A DNA stretch of 64,000 nt. Source: Chlorobiota bacterium. GTDB lineage: Bacteria; Bacteroidota; Ignavibacteria; OLB7. Location: NCBI GenBank assembly GCA_028287785.1, contig JAQBOZ010000027.1, forward strand, positions 310,001-374,000, given 5' to 3'. The notes beneath the pieces were generated by a model that was not told where the DNA came from, made no database searches, and saw nothing but the letters and a program-made list of their open reading frames with translations. Below are positions 45,578-58,463 of the stretch, piece after piece (positions within the stretch are counted from its first letter, which is position 1; every line of letters begins with the position of its first letter). The position numbers and the translations under genes are program-made.

Positions 45578-47128
45578 CTACTGCCCTACGTGGAAATCGT
45601 CGGGGACCGCGTTCAGCTTGGTTGTATCGCCATACTTGCCGTGCGAGAGGAATATCGTGTAGATCTTTCCGGCGTCCAGCGTCAGGCTCTCGTTCTCCGG
45701 AAGAATCGATTTTCCCGTCTCATCCACCACGGTCGCCGTGACCGTGCCGGCCGGGGCATCGAAGGACATCTCGGCTCCCGGCGCCTGGCCGTAGCCCATC
45801 AGCGGGCCGGGGGTTCCGTTCAGAAGAAGTTTGAGCTGATGCCCCGTAAGGCTGTCGCGATATCCGCCGTGGAAAAACCTGACCCGCGTCCCGCCGGTGG
45901 GGGCGGGAACGTTATCGAGGAGGCGAACCGATTTCGAGATGTTCGGATTGGTCTTGTCGTACGGGCCGTAGGCCACGATGGTAAACCGCCTCCCCGGCTC
46001 ATTGACGAACGGCTGCTTCGGGACGATCACCGGCTGGGGACGGCTGCTGATGACATCGCCTCCAAGATCCAGCTCCACCCGATACGGCCACCATGTCTTG
46101 GTGAAGGTGGAGAGGAGGAAGTAGGGGCGGCTCGGGCTGTACTTCTGGATCTCGTCGATATGAAACACGCTCAGCACGGGATACTGGAAGAGGGATTTCC
46201 GGAAGTACTCGGCCGGCGCGGAGTTGGCGTCGGCGCTGTCGAGGAAGGTGATATCGATCGCATCGTTGGTTCCGGTCGGCAGCAGGCTCACCGCCCGTAT
46301 CGCGCCGAAGTTGACGCGGAACGGCGTGCTGCCGTAGAGCCCCGCATCGTTCTTTCCGTTCTCCGGAAACGCGGAGAAGAGGGTGAACTGATCATCGCCA
46401 ACCGGCTTGGCCGTCCCGGTCAGCACGATGGTCCAGACCGAGCCGGATGGAAGCGGGATATAGGGGGGCGGGGCCGCCATCACCAGCGAATCGAGGTTGT
46501 CGAAGACCCATAGCCCGGTCCCCGAACCGATCCCGTACGCCTTGCTCGATACATAGCTGCTGGCCGTTCCGTATTTCAACCCCGTCACCACCGCGGGGTT
46601 GGTCGCCTTGTCCTGGTGGACGGAGAGGGTCGGCGTGTTGGGGGAGAGATGCACCACCCGGTAACGCGCGCCGGTCGGCTTGTCGGTCACCGTGTCGGTG
46701 GTGACAAGCACATGGTAGTCGGATTTCGTGCCGTAGAAATAGGCGGTGTAGTAGCTGTTTCGGGTGAGCGCGAGCGCCTGGCTTGCAAGCGTGGTTCCGC
46801 CTGACCTGAAGGAGATCTTCCCGGCGAGGCTGTCCACCGGATAGTACTTCGCGTCGTTGCCGGCCGAGGAGAATGTCAGATAGCCCTGCGGCGCGGCGAA
46901 GAACTTCGCGGTATCGATCAGCACATCCACCGCCGGCCCGTCCGATGCCGCGTTGATGACCCGGAGAAATGCCCCCGTCCCGCTGTAGAAGCTGCCGCTG
47001 TCGCTCTTCTTGGTCGGCACGAACGGATCGGCCGGCGAGCAGGCGGTGAACGAAAGGGCAAGGGCCACCACCGCGAGCAGCAGCATCCCCGTGCCATTCG
47101 CGGTATATCTCACTGTAGGAGTATTCAT
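45578..47128 (-). CDS. DUF4397-type lipoprotein
   Basis: A 516-residue predicted lipoprotein. Start at 47128 (MNTPTVRYTANG), giving a lipobox VALALSFTAC around residue 30. DUF4397-type repeats are seen as FLRVINAASDGPAVDVLID (around 52-70) with GYLTFSSAG, and YRVVHLSPNTPTLSVHQDKA (around 155-175); a third unit is near IRAVSLLPTGTNDAIDITF and a fourth near TRVRFFHGGYRDSLTGHQL. The C-terminus, HVGQ, abuts a broken copy of the family-1 palindrome, so it may have been reshaped by that repeat. The family is common in surface and secreted proteins; the function is unknown. Confidence 0.85.
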   Translation of the reverse strand: MNTPTVRYTANGTGMLLLAVVALALSFTACSPADPFVPTKKSDSGSFYSGTGAFLRVINAASDGPAVDVLIDTAKFFAAPQGYLTFSSAGNDAKYYPVDSLAGKISFRSGGTTLASQALALTRNSYYTAYFYGTKSDYHVLVTTDTVTDKPTGARYRVVHLSPNTPTLSVHQDKATNPAVVTGLKYGTASSYVSSKAYGIGSGTGLWVFDNLDSLVMAAPPPYIPLPSGSVWTIVLTGTAKPVGDDQFTLFSAFPENGKNDAGLYGSTPFRVNFGAIRAVSLLPTGTNDAIDITFLDSADANSAPAEYFRKSLFQYPVLSVFHIDEIQKYSPSRPYFLLSTFTKTWWPYRVELDLGGDVISSRPQPVIVPKQPFVNEPGRRFTIVAYGPYDKTNPNISKSVRLLDNVPAPTGGTRVRFFHGGYRDSLTGHQLKLLLNGTPGPLMGYGQAPGAEMSFDAPAGTVTATVVDETGKSILPENESLTLDAGKIYTIFLSHGKYGDTTKLNAVPDDFHVGQ

Positions 47129-47275
47129 CGATTCGATGATTGAAATGTGCCGTGTCCGGTATTTCCGTCGATGCCCTTCCGGGGGCAGCCCTTCCGCGCT
47201 GCCTGTCAAGCTCTTGAAAGACCGCCTCTGAAAGCCGAATGTGACCATGATACATTGTCGTCCCCCGATACGCAA

Positions 47276-47310
47276 CAGGCCCGGAAATCTTTTGGAAGAT
47301 TCCGGGCCTG
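47276..47310 (-). terminator. Hairpin downstream of yidC
   Basis: Arms CAGGCCCGGAA(A)TCTT and AAGATTCCGGGCCTG, perfect but for one bulged A, around a 4-nt loop. It lies 65 nt past the yidC stop on the minus strand; a weak T-run follows. Confidence 0.6.
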
Positions 47311-47374
47311 AACGTTTCCGGGCCGCCCGAACATCTCACCGTGGAGAGAGATCGCGTGGCCGGTCCGACGCGTG

Positions 47375-49255
47375 TTATCGCTTCTTCGGTTCGACCGGGG
47401 TACGACCATCGACCTTCTTGGAGCCGCCCGACGTGCCGGATGGGCGCTGCTGGACTTCGGCCATCTTCTGCGCTTCCTCCATCTTCTGCGCCAGCCAGCC
47501 CTTCTTTTTCGTCTTGGCGGTGCGGCGCAGTTCCTCCAGCGTCAGCGTGTTCTTGCTGAACTTCGACATGTAGATCTGCTGGCCGATCGCCAGGGCGTTG
47601 AACGTCAGATAGTAGAGGTTCAGGCCCGAGGGGAGATGGTTGAACGCCAGCGTAAGAAGCACCGGCATGAAATAGACCATCGCCTTCTGCTTCGGATCGG
47701 TCAGCATCATCTTCTGCTGGATGAAGAGCGTCGCGCCCATGATCAGCGCCAGCGCGCTCAGTTTGTCGCCGAGCAGCGGAAGGGCGAACGGCAGGTGGAC
47801 GATCTGATCGGGGATGGAAAGATCCTTGATCCAGAGCGCGAAGCTGGCCTGACGGAGATCGATCGCCGAGCTGAGAGTTCCCCAGAGCGCGTAGAGGATC
47901 GGCATCTGAAGGATCATGGGGAGGCAGCCGCCGACCGGGTTGATGCCGTATTCACGATAGAGCGCCATCGTCTCCATCTGCTGCTTCTGCTGGTCATCCT
48001 TGTGCTTCTCGCGAATCTCCGCGATGATCGGCTGGAGGAGCTGCATCTTCTTTGCCGACTTGATCTGCGGGATCGAAAGCGGCCAGAGCGGGAGCCTGAT
48101 CAGGAGCGTGAAGATGATGATCACAACGCCGTAGTTGGCGATGTACCTGTGAAGGAACCGGAAGATCGGGAGCATGAAGAACTCGCCGATCGGCCTGATA
48201 AGGAAGCGGGCGCCGAAGTCCAGCATCCCCTGGATGCCGAACGATTTCGCCACATCGTAATCGAGCGGGCCAACGAAGACGGTAAACCGCTGCGTGTTGG
48301 AGACCCCCTGCACCGGAACGTGGAGGCTGAGATCGTAGCTCTCGACGCGCCCTCCGGAATCGGCGGTGGCGGCAACGCCGGTGATCGCGGCGGCGCTTCT
48401 GGCCTGCGGGACGGCGGGGATGATCGCCGCGCCGAAATACTTCACGTGCGTTCCCACCCAGTTGACAAGCCCCGTGAATTTCTGCTCGGTCACCTTGCTC
48501 ACGTCCGATGCGTCAACCTCGGTAAGATCGCCGTTGACCACCGCGAGCGATTTCGCCTTTCCCGATTCATCGACCGAGTTATGCTCCTGATACTTCAGCC
48601 CTTTCTTCCAGGTGATGTCGTATCCCCCCTGCGACAGCTCCCCGGCCATGTTGTTCATCGCCACATCTAGGCCGATGCCATAGCTGTTGCCGCGGAAGAT
48701 GAAACGCTTTTCGATGGTCTGCGCCGGCGTTGCGGCGGCTCCGGCGGAATCGCCCGCGGAAGCTCCGCCGAGCTGCACCCGCGCGGTGATCACCACGGAA
48801 TCCTTCTCGCCGAGCGTCACATCCTGCGGCGCATCGACTGTGAAGATCATGCTCTCGGTGGGGACTTTCACGCCGCCGGCCGCCACGTATTCCAGGCCAA
48901 GCTCGCCGGGGAAGCCGACGGAATCCGAGATAAGCTGAACGGGATCGCCGTACCAGGTCTTATAATGATTCAGTGTGAAGCGGGAGAGGAGGGCGCCGCG
49001 GGTGTTGAAGATTGCCGTGTAGAGTGGGCTTTTGATCGTGATCAGGCGTCCATCCCCCTGCGTGGCCGCCAGGTACTTGCCGGTAAGCGGGACCTGTGGA
49101 ATGGCAGCGGGCGCTGGAGTGGCGGCCGGCTTGGCGACCGTATCGATCCGCGGCGTATTAACGGACTGCTGTGGCGCCTTCGGCCCGAAGTACATGTACC
49201 ACGCCACCATGATGACCGCGATGAGGACGAAGGCGAGAGTCGTGCGTTTATCCAT
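47375..49255 (-). CDS. yidC: Membrane protein insertase YidC
   Basis: Inserts and folds inner-membrane proteins, alone or with SecYEG. 626 residues from MDKRTTLAFVLIAVIMVAWYMYFGPK (one N-terminal transmembrane segment, then a large periplasmic domain to about 380). The Oxa1-type core follows with IPQIKSAKKMQLLQPIIAEI, DQQKQQMETMALYREYGINP and PVGGCLPMILQMPILYALW. The C-terminal tail is Lys/Arg-rich, as expected for ribosome contact. It follows yidD and rnpA on the same strand, the usual bacterial order rpmH-rnpA-yidD-yidC. Confidence 0.95.
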   Translation of the reverse strand: MDKRTTLAFVLIAVIMVAWYMYFGPKAPQQSVNTPRIDTVAKPAATPAPAAIPQVPLTGKYLAATQGDGRLITIKSPLYTAIFNTRGALLSRFTLNHYKTWYGDPVQLISDSVGFPGELGLEYVAAGGVKVPTESMIFTVDAPQDVTLGEKDSVVITARVQLGGASAGDSAGAAATPAQTIEKRFIFRGNSYGIGLDVAMNNMAGELSQGGYDITWKKGLKYQEHNSVDESGKAKSLAVVNGDLTEVDASDVSKVTEQKFTGLVNWVGTHVKYFGAAIIPAVPQARSAAAITGVAATADSGGRVESYDLSLHVPVQGVSNTQRFTVFVGPLDYDVAKSFGIQGMLDFGARFLIRPIGEFFMLPIFRFLHRYIANYGVVIIIFTLLIRLPLWPLSIPQIKSAKKMQLLQPIIAEIREKHKDDQQKQQMETMALYREYGINPVGGCLPMILQMPILYALWGTLSSAIDLRQASFALWIKDLSIPDQIVHLPFALPLLGDKLSALALIMGATLFIQQKMMLTDPKQKAMVYFMPVLLTLAFNHLPSGLNLYYLTFNALAIGQQIYMSKFSKNTLTLEELRRTAKTKKKGWLAQKMEEAQKMAEVQQRPSGTSGGSKKVDGRTPVEPKKR

Positions 49256-49487
49256 AATAACAGTGGCGCCCGGACGGAGCGGGCGCGGGAAAATCATTGC
49301 TGTGCGGAAGCCCTGAAAGAAACGGCGGGTCGGCGGGCATCCAGCTCCGACCTCCGCAGGATCTCTCCATCAGTCACCGGCCCATGAAAGGCGGTAACGG
49401 GAGAGTCCGAAAGCCAACCGCCTACGTGATCACCGGACCGCGTGTTGCAGCCGGCGATGGTCTGCTGTCCAACTGTTCAAGGGTCTG

Positions 49488-49745
49488 CTACGGGACAGGG
49501 TCGTAGCCGCCGGGATGGAATGGATGGCACTTGGAAATCCTGACGATTCCCAGCCCGATCCCCTTGAAGATCCCATGACGAACGATTGCCTGACGGGTAT
49601 ATTCCGAGCATGTCGGGTGAAAACGGCACGAGGGAGGTGTCAGCGGGGATATCCGCCGCTGATAGAAGCGGATAAGGCCAACGAAGATGCCGCGGGGGAA
49701 CGGGAGCCTGGGCTCCGGATCGTCATGGCTCTCCTGCGGCTTCAT
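49488..49745 (-). CDS. yidD: Membrane protein insertion efficiency factor YidD
   Basis: An 85-residue small protein that aids YidC insertion. The conserved segment is [20 protein letters not shown] then [14 protein letters not shown], with the three conserved Cys. The start at 49745 (MKPQESHDD) is in the rnpA end; the frame is open to 49781. It overlaps rnpA by 23 nt. yidC begins 232 nt later. Confidence 0.9.
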   Translation of the reverse strand: MKPQESHDDPEPRLPFPRGIFVGLIRFYQRRISPLTPPSCRFHPTCSEYTRQAIVRHGIFKGIGLGIVRISKCHPFHPGGYDPVP

Positions 49746-50148
49746 CGGCTCGTTTCCGTATGCGTGAAGAGATCGCGCCAAGCGCCATCCTCATATCGGA
49801 TTGTATGGAATCCAGGCTTGGGCGAAGTGCCTGTTCGCCGCTGCCGGACCAGAGAATCACCAGCCTGAGTTCCCGGCCGGCCGGAACCGACTCGGAAAAA
49901 CGATGCCGCTGCATCCGGTAGGCCTCGCGCAGAATGCGACGAAGCCTGTTCCGTTTGACGGCTGAACCGGCGTTTCGCCTGACGACGAAGCCGGCATGCA
50001 CTTCCGATGATTCCCCGGTGGAAAGCGCATACTTCACAACGAGCTGGCCCCGTCGCAAGCCATCTCCCTCGCGAAAGAGACGCCCGAAGACATCGCGTCC
50101 GCGAAGCACGGCGCTGCGCGGAAGCCGGTACCTCGTTGTTGGTTCCAT
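49723..50148 (-). CDS. rnpA: Ribonuclease P protein component
   Basis: The protein subunit that helps RNase P RNA process the 5' ends of pre-tRNAs. 141 residues, a little long. The RNA-binding signature is [20 protein letters not shown] (around residues 55-74), preceded by [15 protein letters not shown]. It follows rpmH by 65 nt and overlaps yidD by 23 nt. The C-terminal extension ([20 protein letters not shown]) is Arg-rich and basic. Confidence 0.94.
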   Translation of the reverse strand: MEPTTRYRLPRSAVLRGRDVFGRLFREGDGLRRGQLVVKYALSTGESSEVHAGFVVRRNAGSAVKRNRLRRILREAYRMQRHRFSESVPAGRELRLVILWSGSGEQALRPSLDSIQSDMRMALGAISSRIRKRADEAAGEP

Positions 50149-50213
50149 AATATTTCAACGAACGGGAGGAGATCCGCCGCATGACGTCATCTCCTCACCC
50201 GATTTCGCCGAGA

Positions 50214-50372
50214 CTACCTGCTGTGACGTGGCTCGTCGCTGACGGTCAGACGATGACGTCCCTTCGCACGGCGGCGTGCGATGACCTTGCGGCCGTTCTT
50301 GGTTGCCATACGCTCGCGGAAGCCGTGTGCATTGCGGCGCTTCCGGCGGCTGGGCTGATACGTGCGCTTCAT
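50214..50372 (-). CDS. rpmH: Ribosomal protein L34
   Basis: 52 residues: [20 protein letters not shown], then [20 protein letters not shown], then [12 protein letters not shown]. The first 44 match L34; the C-terminal tail of about 8 residues is longer than usual. AGGGG lies 8 nt before the ATG. First gene of the rpmH-rnpA-yidD-yidC operon, facing away from dnaA. It was identified by reading the minus strand of the gap before rnpA. Confidence 0.95.
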   Translation of the reverse strand: MKRTYQPSRRKRRNAHGFRERMATKNGRKVIARRRAKGRHRLTVSDEPRHSR

Positions 50373-50780
50373 GATACCCCTATGGATTTAGAGTGTCGGT
50401 TGTTATCGAGAACCACAAAGATACAAACGGGGGAATCATTCTCAATCACATAAGCGTTTCATCTTGCTACCGAACGCGATTCTTTACAAGGTGTGTTCCG
50501 GCGGCGGAAAAATCTTTCGTGAAACCGTGGAACTGTTGCGCCTGGTTTTCAGGGCGTCGTAACTTGGCTCCGCAACTCCGCACGGGCCACTCCTCATGGT
50601 GGCTCACTCTCCCTGGCTTCCCACGCTTGTTGGACCGATTTCTGCATCTGTATTTCCGCCTGGATGAATGACCATACTGTCCTCCATACTGTTGATCAGC
50701 GCGATGGCCTCACCGTCGGGGAGCCCGATATCCGTGGCTCGATTTTTCGCTCACAGAATCTCGAACGGTGACGTAACGAT
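50373..50780. other. rpmH-dnaA intergenic region, probable replication origin
   Basis: A 408-nt divergent gap between rpmH (minus) and dnaA (plus), the usual place for oriC. AT-richer patches occur at about 50383-50465 (for example CAAAGATACAAACG). I could not find a canonical TTATCCACA DnaA box; TTATCGAGA at about 50404-50412 is the nearest. The origin call rests on synteny only. Confidence 0.55.
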
Positions 50781-52316
50781 ATGAATGTAAGCGTAATGGC
50801 TGGCCTCACTTCTCATTTCAACAACCAGAGCCCCCGGCTCGATCCGAACGACGGTGGGACGCCGCCGCCCATCCGTGCCGATAACGCCGTGGCCGTCTGG
50901 GCGGAATGCCTTGAGATGATCCGTGGGAGCGTGACGCCCCGCGCGTTCAAAACGTGGTTCGAGCCGGCCAAGCCGCTCCGGCTGGAGGATTCCAAGCTGA
51001 CCATTCAGGTGCCCAGCCAGTTCTTCTACGAATGGATCGAGGAGCATTTCTATGCCGTCGTCCGCAAGACGCTTGTGCATGTGCTTGGCGATCGCGCTCA
51101 GTTGATCTATCATACGGTCGGTGATGAGCCGGCGGAGCCGGCGCGCGATCGTGTGGTGACGCTCCCGGCCAGGACCACCGAGCATACGTCGGACGCGCCG
51201 CAGCACAGGCAGGGGCCGGTGTTCTCTCCGCTCTCCTCGCCGACGTTTCAGGCGGCGCGGCAGGAGCAGCCGCAGCCGATTCCGGCCTATCTGAACGCGC
51301 GCTTCACATTCGAGAACTTTATCACCGGCGAATCGAACCAGCTTGCCTACGCCGCGGCCAAGGCGATCGCCGATGCCCATCCGGCCGGAACGCGGTTCAA
51401 CCCGCTGGTGATCTATGGTGGCGTCGGCCTGGGGAAAACCCATCTCGCGCAGGCAATCGGTCAGGCGATTCTCCGGAAGCGCCCGAGCGCCTCGGTTGTT
51501 TATACCAGCAGCGAGCGGTTTACCTACGAGTTCGTCAACGCCATCCAGCATAACAAGTCGCAGGAGTTCACCAATTACTATCGGTCGGTGGATGTCCTGA
51601 TCGTGGATGATATCCAGTTCTTCGCCGACAAGGAGAAGACGCAGGATAATTTCTTCCACACCTTCAACGCGCTGTATCAGGCGGGGAAGCAGATCATCCT
51701 GACGAGCGATGTCCCGCCGAAACACCTTCGTGGTGTCGATGACCGGCTGGTGAGCCGCTTCCAGTGGGGTCTGACCACCGATATCCAGCCGCCCGATCTG
51801 GAGACCCGCATCGCGATCCTCCAGAAGATGAGCAGCGACGAGGGATATCAGCTCCCCGGCGATGTGATCGATTATATCGCGCGGAACGTGACCACGTCGG
51901 TTCGGGAGCTGGAGGGATGTCTGATCTCCCTGCTGGCCGAATGTTCCCTCCGCAACCTCTCGCTGACGCTGGACCTGACCCGCGAGGTGATCAACGGCAT
52001 CGCGTCGGTTCCCGATCCGGTGATCGGCATCGAGCAGATCCAGCAGACGGTCTGCAAGCAGCTCGATATCCCCCACTCGCTGCTGGTGGGGAAGACCCGG
52101 AAGCAGGAGATCGTCTACGCGCGCCAGATAGCCATGACGCTGATCCGCGAGCTGACCAGCTCACCACTGAAGACCATCGGCAACCATTTCGGCGGCCGCG
52201 ATCATACCACGGTGATGCACGCGATCAGCACGATCGAGACGCTGAAGGGACGGGATGAGAACACGCGCAGGATTATCGCCGCGATCCGGCGTGAGCTGAA
52301 CGCGCCGGAGCGATGA
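50781..52316 (+). CDS. dnaA: Chromosomal replication initiator DnaA
   Basis: Opens the replication origin. 511 residues, with a short N-terminal extension; a start at 50796 (MAGLTSHF) is possible. N-terminal domain I (WAECLEMIRGSVTPRAFKTW) is followed by a variable linker (around 115-170), the AAA+ core with Walker A YGGVGLGKTHLAQAIG (around residue 215) and Walker B VDVLIVDDIQFF (around 275), and the C-terminal DNA-binding helix-turn-helix with IGNHFGGRDHTTVMHAIS (around 470-487). Divergent from the rpmH operon. Confidence 0.97.
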   Translation: MNVSVMAGLTSHFNNQSPRLDPNDGGTPPPIRADNAVAVWAECLEMIRGSVTPRAFKTWFEPAKPLRLEDSKLTIQVPSQFFYEWIEEHFYAVVRKTLVHVLGDRAQLIYHTVGDEPAEPARDRVVTLPARTTEHTSDAPQHRQGPVFSPLSSPTFQAARQEQPQPIPAYLNARFTFENFITGESNQLAYAAAKAIADAHPAGTRFNPLVIYGGVGLGKTHLAQAIGQAILRKRPSASVVYTSSERFTYEFVNAIQHNKSQEFTNYYRSVDVLIVDDIQFFADKEKTQDNFFHTFNALYQAGKQIILTSDVPPKHLRGVDDRLVSRFQWGLTTDIQPPDLETRIAILQKMSSDEGYQLPGDVIDYIARNVTTSVRELEGCLISLLAECSLRNLSLTLDLTREVINGIASVPDPVIGIEQIQQTVCKQLDIPHSLLVGKTRKQEIVYARQIAMTLIRELTSSPLKTIGNHFGGRDHTTVMHAISTIETLKGRDENTRRIIAAIRRELNAPER

Positions 52317-52317
52317 C

Positions 52318-52411
52318 AGACCCCTGAACAACGCCACCTGTCGCGTTGGCGGCCAAGCCCCGGAGGGGCGCAATCCCTGATGCGTGGGGCATCGCCCCGC
52401 GCGCCTGGCAT
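52318..52411. repeat. Two-hairpin intergenic repeat (family 2, copy 3)
   Basis: Same orientation as copy 1: TGAACAACGCCACCTGTCGC, the CAAGCCCCGGAGGGGCGCAA core at 52354-52373, and a hairpin GCGTGGGGC-ATC-GCCCCGCGC at about 52382-52402 (one G-T pair). It lies between convergent dnaA and the sortilin-like gene C. Confidence 0.85.
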
Positions 52412-52433
52412 CTGATCGTCATGAGCATAGAGG

Positions 52434-55931
<3,498 letters not shown>

Positions 55932-56133
55932 GAGATCAAGAGTGAGTGCATATGGAACTATGCATCGTTACTAACGGACAGGACATAAGCTATAACGGAC
56001 AAAACAAATTCGGAGTGCCAGGATTAGCAATTGGGGCAAAAGCATAGGACCATTCCGCAGGCCATATTGTTCCAAGCATGGTCCAAATGCATATAGGGTC
56101 AGGAACTGGAGGACCAGGGCCAGACGGCAAAAA

Positions 56134-56168
56134 AGAACCTCACCTCCAACTATTGGAGGTGAGGTTCT
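56134..56168 (-). terminator. Rho-independent terminator of the Cys-rich T9SS gene
   Basis: 16-bp perfect stem (minus strand AGAACCTCACCTCCAA paired with its complement) with a 3-nt loop, followed on the minus strand by six T. It starts 19 nt past the stop of the minus-strand gene. Confidence 0.9.
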
Positions 56169-56186
56169 GGTCGTGATGCCTGGATG

Positions 56187-58463
56187 CTAATGTATAACGG
56201 TCACTGGGATCATTATTACATCGCCACCATATGTCAGGCGAATGTGATACACTCCGGCGGCAAGGCCTGCCGTATTAAGATGTGCGACATGATCTCCCTT
56301 GGAGAGAAATCTATCCTCAATCTTCTCCACCACTCTACCGGCAAGATCAAATAGCTCCAGCCTTGCACTTCCATCGATTGCGAGATGATAGCTGATGGTA
56401 GTCTCACCGCGAGACGGATTAGGTCTGGCGCTGAGTACGTTCTCAATCGGGATCCCGCTAATCAGGGATGGCCTCGAGGTAACGGGGAACAGTACCGGTT
56501 TACCCGAAGGGTCTCCGCCGCCCCATACATCGATGCAATCAGGTACATCAGGATGGAAAGAGCAGGCAACATCACTTCCATTCATGAATTTAACAGTTGC
56601 TCCCCATGTTTTAATCGGGATACTTCCTATTAAATAGGAGAAGCATACAGTGCCAACTTTTTGTGGCGTTGTAGTCAGAGTTATCGGTGACGATAATGCA
56701 TCCATCGTTACCGTTGTGATATTACTCGCATCATTTGCAAAGTCAGGGATGATGTTGAAGCTCATAAAGGACTGGCACTGACTTGATGCAGTCTTTTGAG
56801 AAACCCATAGCTCGTAGCAGCATTTGATCTCCTCCGAAGGCTGACCGGAGTGATCTATCACATGAGGAAGAGGACGGAGCTCCGCCTTCAGGTTAGCACA
56901 ACATTCCGTGGTGCTGCAGAAAATGGCCGTCGAACCACCACAGATGCCCGGATCATTTTGGCTTTGAAATCCCGCGGCTGAAAATGACCAGTTTACGGAC
57001 TGGGGGGCTGTCGTAGGCTGTGAGCAAAATTGCCCAACATAAATGGATGCATGAGGGGCGACAATGCTGCTGGGCGTTGCGCCCTGATAGTTCTTGAAGG
57101 TGACAGATGACGTTGTCGTTACTGTGTGCCATGCTCCATTCGTCGCTCCAAGGACGAATCCCTGTCCGCTTACCGGCGGGATTCTAAGCCTCAATTCACT
57201 TGCGGAAACACTACATGTTCCGGGATTATCGAGGTAAACTGAATAGCAGCATCCTGATTGATTGATGTAGTCACGAACAACCCGTACTTTGAGAGAGCTA
57301 CAGTCACATTGGCACTTCAGATCCTTAATTGTTTGGCACATCGGATCTCCTCCGTCATCCAAGAATTGAACAACCACAGACTGTGAGCCGGTTATCTGAT
57401 TTACACAGAAATCACCCAGTGTTGTCAGAACTGCATCCTGAAGCGGGTTCGGTTTGCCAGGGTTGCCCGAGCGATCAAAAACGATAGGATCATTTGTTGG
57501 GGCTAGAATTTTAATCCCATACAATGGGCAAGCATTAAAACCTGGCTGAACACTGAGTGTAAAGCAGCACTTGGTTGGATCTGACGAGCTTTTCGGCTCC
57601 ATCGTTATGTCATAATTGCACTTGCATGGTTGTGTTGGACTGACCTCCGCATCGTCAATGTAATACACTGCGGCAATATCGCCGTAATCATTCTGGGATA
57701 AATTTCCGCAATAGGAATCGCCATGAGGTGTTACTGCCTCGGTGGATAATGATTCGTCGAAACAACCAATAACCAGATACTGTTCAGTTCCGGTGGCTGT
57801 AAAATATCCTATCACTTCTGTCCAGCCACCTACTACATTATATGCCATATCGGTTATGGGGTCCGCATGGGCGATTTGCGGAGAAACAGGTGAGCCACTC
57901 TCTGTATAAACAGAGCTTGTGCTTGGTACTGAAGCATCGCTTGTCAGGTATGCTCCAATACGTCGAATGCCAACCCTGCTGGCTTCAGCCAGGCTCACAA
58001 AGAACTTGACCTTATATGTCGTCCCTGATATTAGAGTGCCGGGAGCAACAGGATCGGCAGTCGGGTTCCAAAGCCGCACTTTAATATATTCGCGATAATG
58101 AGTGCTCCCGTTATCATAATTGAAAATGCTCGCATATGCATGGCCGGCGGGAGTCCGTTGGTCCTGGTATCCGTATCCGTTATACGGAACGCTACGTCCG
58201 CAATTGCCCGTGACATCACAGCTGTTATAATATTGAGGATTGCCGCCGGTTGTACCGTTGAACCAAGTGTCTACGAGGCCATTAAACCCGTGGTTGAAGG
58301 TTGGGCATTCCGAGTAACTCTCAAACCCTGGGTTCGGCACCCAGTTGTGAACTTGAGCAAAAAGCGAATGCCCCGTACACAGAAGTAATAAAGAAAGTGC
58401 GAAAAATCGCATCAGGTGGCCGTGTGTTCGGCCTGATAAGGAGCCTACTGAAGAAGTGTTCAT
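56187..58463 (-). CDS. Cys-rich repeat protein with T9SS sorting domain, lower GC
   Basis: About 758 residues from MNTSSVGSLSGR (58463); MRFFALSLLLLCTGHSLFAQ at 58412 is an alternative start that keeps the signal peptide. After the signal comes a module of roughly 250 residues of a kind seen in Bacteroidota surface proteins (VHNWVPNPGFESYSECP, REYIKVRLWNP, YLVIGCFDES). Three tandem Cys-rich domains follow, each with a CC pair (KCCFTLSV, GCCYSVYL, KCCYELWV), a later GxFC/GxVCF motif and a short spacer Cys. The C-terminus is a Por sorting domain (ARPNPSRGETTISYHL ... AAGVYHIRLT). GC is visibly lower and codon use is unlike the rest of the window, which suggests transfer. Function unknown; exported by type IX secretion is likely. 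Confidence 0.85.
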   Translation of the reverse strand: MNTSSVGSLSGRTHGHLMRFFALSLLLLCTGHSLFAQVHNWVPNPGFESYSECPTFNHGFNGLVDTWFNGTTGGNPQYYNSCDVTGNCGRSVPYNGYGYQDQRTPAGHAYASIFNYDNGSTHYREYIKVRLWNPTADPVAPGTLISGTTYKVKFFVSLAEASRVGIRRIGAYLTSDASVPSTSSVYTESGSPVSPQIAHADPITDMAYNVVGGWTEVIGYFTATGTEQYLVIGCFDESLSTEAVTPHGDSYCGNLSQNDYGDIAAVYYIDDAEVSPTQPCKCNYDITMEPKSSSDPTKCCFTLSVQPGFNACPLYGIKILAPTNDPIVFDRSGNPGKPNPLQDAVLTTLGDFCVNQITGSQSVVVQFLDDGGDPMCQTIKDLKCQCDCSSLKVRVVRDYINQSGCCYSVYLDNPGTCSVSASELRLRIPPVSGQGFVLGATNGAWHTVTTTSSVTFKNYQGATPSSIVAPHASIYVGQFCSQPTTAPQSVNWSFSAAGFQSQNDPGICGGSTAIFCSTTECCANLKAELRPLPHVIDHSGQPSEEIKCCYELWVSQKTASSQCQSFMSFNIIPDFANDASNITTVTMDALSSPITLTTTPQKVGTVCFSYLIGSIPIKTWGATVKFMNGSDVACSFHPDVPDCIDVWGGGDPSGKPVLFPVTSRPSLISGIPIENVLSARPNPSRGETTISYHLAIDGSARLELFDLAGRVVEKIEDRFLSKGDHVAHLNTAGLAAGVYHIRLTYGGDVIMIPVTVIH

